Below, piece by piece: positions 11,912-22,984 of a stretch of 64,000 bases of DNA. This DNA is from Pisolithus tinctorius. Taxonomy: Eukaryota > Basidiomycota > Agaricomycetes > Boletales > Pisolithaceae. The notes under the pieces were generated by a model. It ran no database searches. It was given only the letters and a program-made list of their open reading frames with translations, and was not told the origin of the DNA. Position numbers and translations under genes: made by a program. Where the stretch lies: positions 310,001 to 374,000 of the forward strand of contig JANFAH010000015.1 in the NCBI GenBank assembly GCA_024663395.1, read 5' to 3'. Position 1 is the stretch's first letter. Each line of letters starts with the position of its first letter.

Positions 11912-12367
11912 CTTGTCACCTCAGGTTGCATCCTACCCCCCTTTCTGCTTTGGAGTTTATCTCAACCTTCAACATGTCATCCAGAGTCATCAATATGCCA
12001 TTCCAAAATTCCACAACCTAGCCACTGCCCAGCCACATCACCAGTCAATCCCACCAGATGTCTGTAAAAACTCTGGTTACCCCTGTCACCTCAAAATCCC
12101 ACAAGCTTTTCTTCATACCCATATGCCTTCCCCTTTGGCACTTCTACCTTCCCTCCTAGCTTTGCCTTCTGCCCTTTACTCTGTGGTATGCCATACCATC
12201 AATCTTGTGGAAAATACCCATGCATCCTCTTCTCTTTTATCAACTACCTAACAGTCCAGTTTCATGTGTCCCTGTACTTCACTGATGTCTGACACACCCA
12301 CCTTTATTTCCAGACTTTTACTTTTTCTGCCCCACTTTGTTCTGACTCATACCTACATCCCATGTAC
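11912..12367. repeat. Dispersed repeat C, copy 2
   Basis: Homologous to 9434-9835 in the same orientation. It is interrupted at the TA of CATGTACTA by the Tc1-a TIR: copy 1 reads CATGTACTATATAGTTCC at the equivalent site, which shows the original continuation. Confidence 0.45.
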
Positions 12368-13255
12368 TACAGTGGCTCAAAAAACTGTCCACATGTTTCT
12401 ATGTTTTACATCAGTTATGACTAAACACAATAACCCCTAACCCTAGCCCTAAACCATGAGTGTATGAAATAAGGTACTTACACTTGGCTTCCTATTGGTT
12501 CATGAATCAAGTGATTTGGACAGGAATTGATAGAATAGCAGCCATTTGAAAATGACATGCCATGCAGACAGTTTTTTAACTTAAAGTCTTGATTATATAT
12601 ATTGACCCTGGCATGCTGTTATATTGTTTCATACATACATCAAGGGATCTATCATGTTTTTTTTGTTTTTGTTTTCTCTGTATTAAAGTGCTTGAGGACA
12701 TAGTTGTCCTATGTTGCACTATTCTAGCGAGTGTTAAAGACTACATAGGGCCCCCTGTGGCCTGCCTTTCCCTACAAATGAGTGAATGCCCTGGTGGCAG
12801 GGTTGTAGACCCCCCATCAGTCTGCCATTCCTGCCAGCCATTTTAGACACTCTGTCTTAAAGTAGGGGAGGCTTAGGATGTTGGCTAGTCATTTAAACTC
12901 TATCTACACTGATCTGGCAGCCTTGTGGCCAGCAGGTGCATTGGAGAGCATGTGCTCCTACATCTGATTGTTTGGAGTCTGTCTTGTAGTTATTCAGGAC
13001 ATGGGTGACATGGGTGGGGTGAGGCAGGTGGATGTGGGGACACATTGCTGTGCATTGCCAGGGGGGAGGGTAGTTCTGGGTGGTTGCAGTGCATGTGATT
13101 TGGGTGGGCAGGGGGAGGGTCATGGGAGTTGGTGGGCTATGATGTTTGGGTGCCAGGCAGGAGTGCCTGTGGTTCTATTATGTTACCTTTATGTAATGAG
13201 TATGATCCAACATATATAAACCCCACCACCCTCTGCTCATTTTCTCATCATCACC

Positions 13256-13917
13256 ATGAAGTCCATTTCCACCTCTCAAAGACAAAACATCATCTCTCTT
13301 GCCTCTCTTGGCCTGTCCTCTAGGAAGATTGCCTCACAGACTGGTCTAGGGAAGTCTACAGTATCCCAGGTTCTTCAGGAAATCCAACCAGAGAGGTCTA
13401 GGCTTCATGGTGGTTGCCCTTCCAAGCTTTCCTCTACTGACAAGTGAGCTATTGTTCAGCAAATCCTTACTGGCAAGGCCAAAAATGCTGTTCAAGCCAC
13501 TCATTTCATCAACTCTATTGTTGATAGTCCTGTTTCTTCTCAGACAGTGAGAAATACCCTCAAAGAAGCCTCATTGAAGGCTGTGGTGAAGAAGAAAAAG
13601 CCATTGCCTTCTACTGGTCACAAGAAGAAGAGGTTAGCCTTTGCTCTTAAGTATCAGCATTGGACTGTGGAGGACTGGAAGAGAGTTATATGGTCAGATG
13701 AGACCAAAATCAACAGGATTGGGTCAGATGGACAAGAATATGTGTGGAAAAGGAAGGGTGAAGGGCTTATTTCCAGAGAGGTCAAAGGCACAGTCAAGTT
13801 TGGAGGAGGTTCACTCATGGTTTGGGGATGTGTAGGGTGGAATGGTGTTGGGGTCTTGAGTGAGGTTGAGGGAAGGATGGATGCTGAACAGTAGTATGTG
13901 GCTGTTTTGCAGGAAGG
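13256..13917 (+). pseudogene. Tc1-a transposase, N-terminal part
   Basis: Begins with a paired-like HTH (GLSSRKIASQTGLGKSTVSQV) and runs through the linker KKKPLPSTGHKKKRLAFA to the first catalytic aspartate in VIWSDETK, then QEYVWKRKGEG and SLMVWGC. In-frame stops at about 13445 (TGA) and 13892 (TAG) make it a pseudogene. The frame breaks at VLQEG, where E10 is inserted after GGAAGG, and resumes at 63330. Together the pieces are about the size of a normal Tc1 transposase. Confidence 0.85.
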
Positions 13918-14045
13918 TATGGAAAGCCAGAACATCATGCTCCCCTGGAATTCAGACTTTGGTGAATTGCATTCTGCATTTGGGAGTTTGATGTTTGAGG
14001 ATCTTGAGTACTGCAAATTACATATTTGACTTTGATAAATTACAC

Positions 14046-14271
14046 TTTGGACTTGGGAGTTTTGCAGACTGTACTTGGGAGTTTTGCACATTGTACTTGG
14101 GAGTTTTGCAGATTGTACTTGGGAGTTTTGCACATCATACTTGGGAGGTTTGCAGATCATACTTGGGAGTTTTGCACATCATACTTGGGAGGTTTGCAGA
14201 TCATACTTGGGAGTTTTGCACATCATACTTGGGAGTTTTGCACATTGTACCTGGGAGTTTCACACATCATT
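14046..14271. repeat. 22-bp tandem array in the left TIR of E10
   Basis: About ten units of AGTTTTGCAnATnnTACTTGGG (22 bp), with alternate cores such as CACATCATAC and GATTGTAC. The mirror array is at 63056-63197. Translated, the array gives Tc1-like shadow frames with repeated LGSFAHHTWE that are not genes. Confidence 0.85.
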
Positions 14272-14391
14272 CTAGGTAGTTCTGTGCACTGTCCTTTGCA
14301 TTTTGTACCAAGCATGTATTGTGAAGAACAACTAAGAATATTGTCTATATTGTGCATGCAAGCAATGGCCAAGCAAGAATCACAAAAGATG

Positions 14392-14601
14392 TAACTGAAT
14401 CAGATGCCACAAATACAAACCTTCCGACATAGCAAGGCCATCTTGTGAAAGGCGAAGAGCAAATACTTGGTCAGTTAATGCACCATCATATGCCCATATA
14501 ATAGTGTCAATAGCCTCACACATAGCCATGAGTGGAAAGATATTGTGATGTGTGAGCACTGAGCTTCTCAGAATAAATTTTGATGACCATGTTTCCAGCA
14601 A
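14392..14601 (-). pseudogene. C-terminal exon of the E10 minus-strand (viroplasmin-like) gene
   Basis: A ~70-codon frame (SSVLTHHNIFPLMAMCEAID, then WAYDGALTDQVFALRLSQDG) ending just inside the left E10 arm. Its position and strand fit the 3' end of the same gene as 15045-15310, 22495-22801 and 56933-57155. No domain is recognised in this part. Assignment to that gene is inference. Confidence 0.4.
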
Positions 14602-14697
14602 AGTAGTAGTGGCTTTTGGTGATCCCTCTCAGCATCTGTATGTGGGTGTATGAAGAAGTTTGTGGGGTTGCAGAGGGGAAGCCCAGAGAGGAATCTG

Positions 14698-15020
14698 TAG
14701 GGAACCTCAGTAGTCTGTCAAGCTACTTATATTGAGTATAGTACCTGTAGGGAACTATACAAGGGTATTCTATCTATGTAGAAGTGTACTCACCCTCAGT
14801 AGTCTGTCAAGCTACTGAGGGACTAGATAAATTTTACTAGTGTATGTGTGCGCTCTAACAGCTTATGTAAGCGACACAATCATGTGCCTAAGTCCAAGTA
14901 AGGACAGGGGTCATTTCACTCCAACAGTGTATATAATTGGGCTTGTGCATTGTCCAGATCCTTGAGCTGAGGTTAATGTGAGTGTTTGGATATCAATAAA
15001 AACAATCCTCACTTATATCC
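14698..15020. repeat. LTR-like insertion of uncertain type
   Basis: Contains a direct duplication of CTCAGTAGTCTGTCAAGCTA (about 14707 and 14795), a TATA-like GTATATAATT (about 14931) and AATAAAAA (about 14996), the layout of an LTR promoter and polyadenylation region. It retains a few CpG (GTGCGC, GCGAC). TG/CA boundaries and target duplication could not be fixed. 14602-14697 is unassigned. Confidence 0.35.
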
Positions 15021-15044
15021 ATTGGTCGTCCACATGCTTGGCAA

Positions 15045-15310
15045 GGTGCAGGCACAGGCTGGGCTGGTACAGGGCCAAAGAGAGGATTTTCTGTTGCTGA
15101 GTGACTTGCCATGCTTGCATGAGCACTGGGCCCTGAAGTGTCCACATGAAGGATGTCATTGAACATATTCACTAATTCATTGGCATCACCATCTTCAGGG
15201 CTTCATGGTCAGCATGCAAGTGTCAGGGGGGGATGACACTTTACTGGTGGAATCAACTCATTTTAGTTATCAGTGGTGGTATTTGATCCTCAATGCCCTT
15301 TGCCACCATC
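15045..15310 (-). pseudogene. Internal exon(s) of the E10 viroplasmin-like gene
   Basis: The minus-strand frame reads DDADELVNMFNDILHV...GPSAHASM...PCQACGRP, an acidic then Pro/Cys-containing region. It sits immediately beside the E9 insertion; the other side of that insertion (22495-22801) carries the upstream exons. Stops are present. Function unknown for this part. Confidence 0.35.
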
Positions 15311-16045
15311 TGTCAAGTCTGGGCCTACTCTGACCAACTCTGACACTAGACAAGGTCTGGGGAGGGGTCCAGAGGCAAGTCTGACACAAAGGAACAGAAC
15401 TCTGACTGGAAGAGTGTTGGCAGGAACAAAGTCTGCCAAAGAAAAGGTGGAGCAGAGTGAGGGTGTTGGGTTTAGCTTGTGTGCTACCCCCTTGCACAAT
15501 CTCAGCCCTTGTATTTCAGAGATGGAGACCAGATGGATAGTTGGAGGTAACTCTGACAGACAGAAGTCAGAGACAGAAGGAGTAGGAACTAAGTTGATAT
15601 TCATACTGAAGAACAGTGGAGAACAATACATGCTTTTATACTGCTACAGAGGTACAGTAACCAGAATTGGAACTGACATATGGAGACTCATAAATTTTCA
15701 AGTAAAACTTCCTAGACAATGAATGAAGGGAAAGCAGAGGACATACAAATGGGTAACACAGAGCATCCCAAAAAGGAAACAGTCCAGGTGCTGGACCATG
15801 CAGTGTGTGCACTGTGGAGTACCTGACTGCATGCTGCCAGGGAGAAGTCCAAAGGGTAGTCACATGACCCCTCAGAGAGCAGTCTGCACAGTCCAGTAAG
15901 AGAGCAGTACAAGTCCAACAACAGTCAGAGCAGAGATGGTTTGTAACTGGCAGAGGGTGGGCAGAGTTGGAGTGGAGTGAGTAAATGACCAGTGGAGAAG
16001 GGTGCAGAGTGAGTGGGGACCTAGGACAAATGCATGGTTGTGACA

Positions 16046-16076
16046 GTGCCCCCCCCCCCCTAGGGCCTGAACCCCT
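16046..16076 (-). other. Polypurine tract of E9
   Basis: Minus strand reads CAGGCCCTA followed by 13 G and CACTG, directly before the 3' LTR. The same tract occurs at the 3' ends of E5 (32662-32696) and E7 (45230-45255). Confidence 0.8.
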
Positions 16077-16243
16077 GAAGGCTGCATGTTTGGAACAAGA
16101 TCAACACAAGTTGATCATTTTGAAATTGTTTGATGCCTCAAGGATAATGGCTTTAGCCATGGTGGAGCTCTGTTGGAGTTTAAAGAACCACTTAAAAACA
16201 CGTGTTAGGGCACAGACCCTTCATACCTTTCCCCCCCATCATC

Positions 16244-17499
16244 ATGTCCTTCCAGCATGAGAACACAACCCCCCAACCAACCCCAGGCCACTCCTGTGAC
16301 TACTCCCAAGTTGTGGATGATGCATTGGTCATCCTCACTGACAACTCAACTGACACCAAGTGAGAAAAGACCATGGAGAAGGCACACTGATGAGAGGAGG
16401 CCAAATGGAGGGAGAGAGAGTGCAAGGCAGAGTGCAAGGTCAAGCACAAGGAGGAAAAGAGGTGGAAGGCAGAGGAGGAGCAACTGGAGGTGGAGCAGAG
16501 GCAGAGGGAGGAGGAAGAGGCATGGAGGAAGAAGGCTGTGGAGGAAGAGGCTGCACAACAGAAAGTGGCAGTGGAGGAGGTGGAGAGAGAGTGGCAGAGG
16601 GTGTTGGAGGAGTGAGCCCAGGCCAGGCAGGATGAGACTGCCCAAAGGTGCATGGTGGAGTATTGTGAGTCAGGTGGAGCTGACTTGTATTTTTTATTTT
16701 TTATTTTGCTAGGTTATGCGTTGTGGTGTACAATGTCAACACCACCCAGAGGGTCCCTGGGGCCTCTCTGGTGGCCACTGTGACTAGAAGACCCCCATGC
16801 ACTCACTGTATAGCAAGTAAAACAGTGGGACAGTGCAAGCCTGGACAGGGCAAGACCAGGGCCTGTGTGCCCTGTAAAAACAAGAAAAAGGTATGTAGTT
16901 GGATGAAGGAGGTTGTGGTTGTGGAGCCATCGTGGAAGAGAGTGGGGATGGGAAGCTCCTGAGGGGAGAAGAAGAAGGTACCATGAGGGAAGGGGAAGGA
17001 AAAGGCAATGGAGCCAGAGGAGGCAGACGATGAGCAGGAGGCAGGTGAAGAGGACAAGGAGGAGCCCATGATGCCACATGAGGGTCCCTCAAGGGCAGGG
17101 GACTCCTAGTGGTGGGTGGAGTGGGAGTGGGAGTGGCAACTGCAGGCCATGGAGAGGTACAAGGAGGTGCATGAGAGGGCTGCAATGGCCTTCGAGAGGA
17201 TGGCAGCAGCAGCAGAGTGGATGGTGGAGGCAGTGGAGAGGACAGCTGATGAGTGGGGGACATACCATGCATGGGCAGAGTGGGTGGAGATGAGGAGGAG
17301 GGATGATGCATGCAAGGCCAGAATGGCTGAGCTCAAGCATGCAGGTGGAGGTTGGAAGAGACCACAGTTGGAGGTGGCACAGGATGAGGCAGATGAAGGT
17401 GCAGATGGGGACAATGAGGAGGATGAGGAAGAAGTCAGAGGAGAGCAGGAAGGCAGAAAAGGACAGGAGGGTGGTGGAGAGCAAGCAATGGAAGAGTAG
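16244..17499 (+). pseudogene. Antisense accessory gene of E9: coiled coil plus Zn2Cys6-like cluster
   Basis: Lies on the strand opposite to E9's gag-pol, between the chromodomain stop and the PPT. It starts MSFQHENTTPQPTPGH, homologous to the E5 copy (MSPQQQSKTPQPTPGH). A long charged Glu/Lys/Arg coiled coil follows, with two TGA stops where CGA is expected. A GT-AG intron lies at about 16648-16712. Exon 2 has six cysteines spaced CX2CX8CX9CX2CX6C (about 16796-16900), close to a fungal Zn(2)-Cys(6) cluster. The C-terminal half (17116-17499) is helical, Trp/Met/Glu-rich and ends in an acidic tail. Broken here by CpG decay. The function is unknown; the architecture resembles a DNA-binding regulator. 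Confidence 0.6.
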
Positions 17500-17686
17500 T
17501 GTAGATTTCTTTTTTTTTTTTTGTCTTTTGTTTTCGTTTGGATATTTTTGTACTACTGCAAAATGGACTTGTGATTTTGTTTGTGATTCTGAGAAGTGAG
17601 CTGGATGAGCAGAAGAAATTCTAAAGTACTTAAGGTAGTTCAATAAGGGGTGGAGTTGGCCTGTGGAGGAGGGTTATGTAGGTGGA

Positions 17687-20600
17687 GTATTATGGCAGAG
17701 GTTGGTATGGGCCAGGTTTGTGTGGATAATGTTCATGGAAAGTGGAAACTATGTCAGAGGTGTGACCCAGCTCAGTTGCAAGCAACCAAGAGGTTTCCTC
17801 ATTGGTGTTCTTGTAACCAGCCCAGTGGACTAGGTACAAGAGTTGACAGTGGCAGCAATGGCAGTCCACCTTAGAGTCAAGTATCTCCAACACTTCATAC
17901 TCAAGGTTACCAGTGACATCCACTGGCAGAGGCAGAGGTTGTTGTCAGTTTGGGAAAGGGTTAGCTGCTGCAGTTTCCAGTTGCAAGACATGGAAGACTG
18001 GGTGTACTGAGTGCATAGAGTCAGGGAGCTTAAGGGTGACAGAGTGTGTACCTGGCCTGGCCAAGATGGTGAACAGACCTAAGTACTTTTTGGAGAGTTT
18101 TTCCAAAGGATGAGTGGAGTGGAAGTACCTGGCTTTGATGTAGGCCTGTTCCCTGACCTTGAACTCAGGTGGAGGTATACATTTGGCATCTGCCAGACCC
18201 TGGTAGTGCTGCTGAGCAGCAGACATTTTGGAGTGGAGGAAGTCATGAAGGGTGGAGAGCTCAACGATGTAGTCATGAGCCCACAGAGAGGTGAAGTCTT
18301 GGTCAGGGACCACAGACAGGTTTGGATGATATCCCTTGTTAGCAAAGAAGGGAGAAACTCCAGTAGTCACACTTGGTGCATTGTTGAAAGCAAACTCTGC
18401 TAGAGGTAACAGCTCAGCCCAGTTGTCTTGTTGGTAGTTACAGTAGACACGAAGGTACTGCTGGAGGGTCTGGTTTGTTCACTTGGTCTGGCCATTGCCA
18501 TCTGGGTGGTAACCCAAAGTGAAGTGAAGAGGAATATCAAGGGCCTTTCCTAGAGAGCAGAAGAAGTGAGAGATGAACTCAGGACCTCTGTTGGAGGTGA
18601 CATTAGCTGGTACTCTGTGCTTGGAGAAGACATGGGTAAGGAAGAGCTTAGCAAGTTCAGCAGAGGTGATGGAGTCATGGGTGGGGATGAACACTGCTTG
18701 CTTTGAGAGGTGGTCCACTACCACAAGGATGGTGGAGTAACCATTGGAGTTGGGAAGGTGTTCAATGAAGTCCATGGAGATGGAGTTCCAAGGTCTCTCT
18801 GGGATGGGGAGTTGCTTCAGCAGACCATAGGGGTGGTGATGCAGAGTTTTGCTCTGTCCACAGGCAGTGCAGGACCTGATGTATTCTTTCATGTCAGAGC
18901 AGAGGCTAGGCCATATGTAGTCCCTGCAGATGAGTTCTAGGGTGCAGTTTTGCCTGAAATGGCCTGCTAGAGGGTGGTCATGCTTGAACCGAAGCACTCA
19001 AAGGTGGAGATCATCAATGTCAGGGACAAAGATGCAACCATCAAGGCAGAGTAGACTGTCAGAGTCCAGGGACCACTGAGGCTTAGTCAGAGTCAGGAGA
19101 TGGCTGGCAGAGACAGGGTTGGAGGGTAAGGCGGAGATGATGTTGGAGTGCAACCACTCAACATCGAAGACCATGGTGGCATGGAGCACAGGTGTGATGA
19201 GGGTAGTGGTATGGAGGGATGATGCAAGCTGTTCCTGTGTAAACATAGGGCAGAGATTGTGAGGGTTTACCTGCACATAGTCCCTATCCCCCCCTTTTGG
19301 GTAGAAATCCCAACAGTGTGTAAGGGCATCAGGCTTGGCTCCTAAGCAGCCAGGTCAGAAGCAGATAGAGAGATTAAACTGTGAAAGGTACTCCAACCAG
19401 CAGGCCTGTCAACAGGTGAGAACCTTAGAAGTGGAAAAATACTCAAGGTTTTTGTGGTCTGTCACCATGTTGACAGGTAAGGTGGAACCTTCTAGGTAAT
19501 GCTGCCAATGGCAGAAAGCCTTGAAGATGGCCAACAGCTCCTTGTCATGGGTATCATAGTTGAGTTCTGGCATGGTCATGGTGTGGGAGTAGAAAGTGAC
19601 TGGGCAGAGTTCACCATCAGAGCAGGTGAGCAACAAAATACCAGCAATGGCATAGTTGGAGGCATCAGTTTCAACTGTAAGTGGAGTGTCAGGAACCCAA
19701 TGAGTGAGGACAGGAGCAGAGCTGAAGGCATCCTTCAGGCAGAGGAAGGCAGAGTTGCACTCCTCAGAAAAGTTCCAAGGAGCACCCTTTCACATGAGGT
19801 GAGTGAGTGGAATGACAATGTCAGAGTAGTTATTAATGAATCATCTGTAGAAGTTTGTGAAGCCAAGGAAGGACTGGATGTCTTGCACCTTCTGCAGCTC
19901 AGGCCAGTCATGGACTGCCTGAACTTTCTTGGCAGACATGGTGAGACCGGAGGGAGAGAGAATGTAGCTGAGGTACTCAACAGAGTCAGAGTGGAACTTG
20001 CACTTCTCTGGCTTGGCATAGAGACCATGCTTTCAAAGGTGGCAGAGTACCTCTTTTATGTGTTCACAGTGCAACCCCATGTCCTGCAAATAAATTAGGA
20101 TGTCATCAAGGTATACCACGACACAGACATCAAGCATGTCCACAAAGTTGCTATTAACAATTGCTGGAAAGCTGCTGGCATGTTAGTCAGACTGAAGGGC
20201 ATTACCCACCACTCATAAGAACCATAATGAGTGCAGAAAGACATTTTCCATTCATCTCCATCTGCAATGTGGACTAGATGATAGGCATGGCAGAGGTTGA
20301 TCTTGGTGTAGACTTCAGCATGGCTTGGACAATTGAGCAAGTCAGAGATGAGCAGCAGCAGATAGTGATCTTTTTTTGTGATTTTATTGAGCCCTTGATA
20401 GTCTACACAGAGGTGGAGTGAACTGTCCTTCTTCTTTATGAAGAGGATAGGGGCACTGTGAGTGGAGGTGGACTGCTTGATGAAGCTGTAGCCAAGATGC
20501 TCATCAATGAAGGTGTGGAGAGCTTCAAGCTCTGGAAGAGACAGAGAGTAGATTGTGCCAATGGGCAGAGAAGCTCCTTCCTTGAGGTCAATCTTGAGAT

Positions 20601-21255
20601 TGAACAAGCAGTGTGGTGGAAGTTCAGTAGCCTTGTCCTTACTAAAGACATTGGCAAACTCATGATACTCAGGAGGGACCAAGGAGAGGTCAGGAGGTGG
20701 AGAGGAAGCAGAGGATGCATGAAGCTTCACATCATCAGTGGAGAGCTGCAAGTGGAACTGTCTAGAGCCAGGGAGAGCACAGGCTCTGACATATGTGGCA
20801 GCATTGATGAGTGAGATGAGCAGAGCAGAGTGCAACAAGTCAGTCAGAGGTGCAGTCAGAGCTTCAAACAGAGCAGTGGGTGTCATATCCAGAGTGGAGG
20901 TCACAGCAGAGGGTGACAAAGGTGCCTGGGGTGTCAGCATTCCCTGTAACGATGGTTTAAATGATATACTGCCCAGTACCCAGTCAATCAATGGATTGAA
21001 GTGGGTGAGCCAGTTGTGTCCTAATACCAGTGAACAAGAAGAATCCAATGGAGTAACATAAAATGAAATGGAGTTGACATCACCAGAAGGATAGTGGAGG
21101 GAAACATCTACTTCTTGGGAAATGACAGCATTTGTACTACCATCAAACAAGTGGAGTGGAATTGGTGGAGAAATGGAGGAAACAGGAATAGCATATTTTT
21201 TGATTATGGACAGGTCTACAAAACAATGAGAAGAGCCAGAATCCATCAACACAGA
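17687..21255 (-). pseudogene. Chromovirus pol (E9): protease, RT, RNase H, integrase, chromodomain
   Basis: Protease start LMDSGSSHCFVD at about 21240 with intact DSG. RT begins in the same 385-codon frame (20095-21252); YLDD is still encoded near 20115 but after a frameshift. RNase H is at about 19409-19830 (YDTHDKELLAIFKAF). Integrase is at 18000-19276 with HHCC (HDHPLAGHF...CTACGQSK), the first Asp in SMDFIEHLP and the second in TSNRGPEF, where SDRG has become SNRG (Asp to Asn). The catalytic Glu is replaced (GQTK followed by TGA). The chromodomain is at 17690-17923 (LEYEVLEILDSKVDC...YLVHWAGY). Many TGA stops. It encodes replication and targeted integration in a live element; this copy is dead. 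Confidence 0.85.
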
Positions 21256-21403
21256 AACAGTATCAACAGAATAGTCAAGAGTTACAGATGGAAGTAAAGA
21301 ATTGGGACTAGAAAGAGCAGATGCATTGAGTCAGATGTCTGGTTGCACACAGTTGGGATTGATGCTTCCTCCAGGCTGTGCAAGCTCCAAGGAGGAGTGG
21401 ACA

Positions 21404-21835
21404 AATTTTTTGGCTCTACCTTCTCCACAGGCAGAGGAGGTGTAGTTCCAGCTGTAGTTGCACAGGCTTTGACTGTGCAGGAGGTAGACTTGGGGCAGTG
21501 CTTAGCAGAGTGGCCAGCCTCACCACAGAAGAGGCAGAGGTTGTTTTTCATCCTATGCTGGCATTCAGCAGAGGTGAGTTTGCCATCCTTACCCAGGAGG
21601 TGGGCAATGTCAGACTTTGACATGTTGGGCTTGGGCAGATCTTTCTGTTTGCCCTTGCCCTTGGCATCAGACTTTGGAGCAGAGGCAGAGGACAATGACT
21701 TAGGCCTGTTGTTGGAGTTGGAGGACTGTGACTTGTCAGTGGTGGACTTGGTGGTGTGCAAGATCTCTGCTTTACACTCCCAGTAGCATGCATCAATGGT
21801 TTGGGTGAGTTTGCAGAGTTGTGCAAGGGTTGAAG
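21404..21835 (-). pseudogene. Gag C-terminus of E9
   Basis: Only the last ~145 residues remain: a Ser/Lys linker, the conserved IAHLLGKDGKLTSAE block and a CCHC knuckle CLFCGEAGHSAKHC, ending near VEPKN, where the expected stop has mutated so the frame runs on. The upstream part was lost with the inner end of the 5' LTR at 21835/21836. Confidence 0.8.
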
Positions 21836-22494
21836 GAACAGAACTCTGACTGGTGGAGTGTTGGCAGGAATGAAGTCCACTGAAGAAAAGGCAGAGAAGA
21901 GTGAGGGCATTGGGTTTAGCTTGTGTGCTACCCCCTTGCATGATCTCAGCCCTTGTATTTCAGAGGTAGAGACCAGACAGATAGTCAGAGGTAACTGTGA
22001 CAGACAGAAGTCAGAGACAGAAGGAGTAGGAACTAAGTTGATATTTGTACTGAAGAACAGTGGAGTATGATACATGCTTTTATACTGCTATGGAGGTACA
22101 GTAACTGGAATCAGAACTGACATATGGAGACTCATAAATTTTCAAGTAAAACTTCCTAGATGACAAATGAAGGGAAGGTGGAGGACATACATACAGGTAA
22201 CACAGAGCATCCTGAAAAGGAAACAGTCCAGGCACTGGACCATGTGGTGTGCATGCTGTGGAGTACCTGACTGCATGCTGTCAGGGAGAAGTCCAAAGGG
22301 TAGTCACATGACCCCTCAGAGAGTGGTCTGTGCAGTCCAGTAAGAGAGCAGTACAAGTCTGACAGCAGTTGGAGCAGAGATGGTTCGTAACTGACAGAGG
22401 GTGGGTGGAGTTGGTGCAGAGTGAGTAAATGACCAGCAGAGAAGGGTGCAGAGTGAGTGGGGACCTAGGACAAATGCATGGTTGTGACACCATC

Positions 22495-22801
22495 CACATC
22501 ATTGCCTTGCAAAGGGTGTTGGTCCATTGCCATTTTACCCAATGAAATGAACTCCCTGCATGCACAGCTGCTTCTCTAGTGTAGGATTGAGTGAATGAGT
22601 CAGGGATGTTTCATAGGAAGAGATGGTGCTTACTTAGTGTGATGGATCCCAGTAGGATTTCCAACAACAACCACATAGAAATCATTTGTTGAGTGTTTGA
22701 GAAGGTTCCAAATCACTAGTGAGGCACTGAGGACATCAAGCAATTCTTGTGTGGTTGGTTCAGGTAGAAGGGGTCCCAAGACAGTTGTCCAGCCATATCA
22801 G
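22495..22801 (-). pseudogene. E10 gene, second viroplasmin-like motif
   Basis: The minus-strand frame contains LLDVLSASLVIWNLL and then FYVVVVGNPTGIHHTK, followed by a plausible GTAAGC...CTAG intron and EAAVHAGSSFHWVKW. The pattern YVV-x-GxxPGI-x-xxW/T, followed by a short 'bead and thread' segment, resembles the caulimovirus viroplasmin / RNase H1 N-terminal domain. It is flanked on the left by E9 and on the right by E8, both of which interrupt the gene. Confidence 0.45.
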
Positions 22802-22984
22802 CTGATTTTGACCAATGACCATGGTAATTACCACAAAAGCAGTTACAGAATTCATGGCAACTACCACTTCCCAATATAGACAATGCCCCTGAGCAACAAC
22901 CTCTGTTGGTGTATGAAAAAAAAATTCAGATTGGAATGTTCCCATGGTGGGTTGCCCTGTCACAAATATTGATAATTTGCACCT

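Larger units (their letters stand above)
15311..22489 (-). mobile_element. E9: Ty3/gypsy chromovirus inserted in E10
   Basis: Bounded by TGTCAAGTC at 15311 and GTTGTGACA at 22489, with a 5-bp duplication CCATC (15306-15310 and 22490-22494). 3' LTR 15311-16045 (735 bp; minus-strand TATAAAA at about 15634-15640). 5' LTR 21836-22489, missing ~80 bp of its inner end together with the first two-thirds of gag, as one deletion. Order on the minus strand: 5' LTR, gag C-terminus, protease, RT, RNase H, integrase, chromodomain, antisense gene, PPT, 3' LTR. Strongly CpG-depleted, so older than E5, its nearest relative. Confidence 0.9.

Noticed and set aside
12430..12465. Interstitial telomere or chromosome end
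   Set aside because: One short degenerate block within a TIR, mirrored at the other TIR.
14046..14271. Possible CRISPR-like array of short repeats
   Set aside because: Units are contiguous 22-bp tandem repeats without spacers, in a eukaryotic transposon TIR.
13995..14394. Plus-strand frames of 94-122 codons with repeated LGSFAHHTWE
   Set aside because: Translation of the 22-bp tandem array.
16300..16653. Minus-strand Ser/Leu-rich frames
   Set aside because: Shadow of the antisense accessory gene's Glu/Lys-rich coiled coil on the plus strand.
22697..22879. Plus-strand frame and its inverted partner near 56790-57011
   Set aside because: They straddle the E8 arm boundary and mirror each other; non-coding arms.
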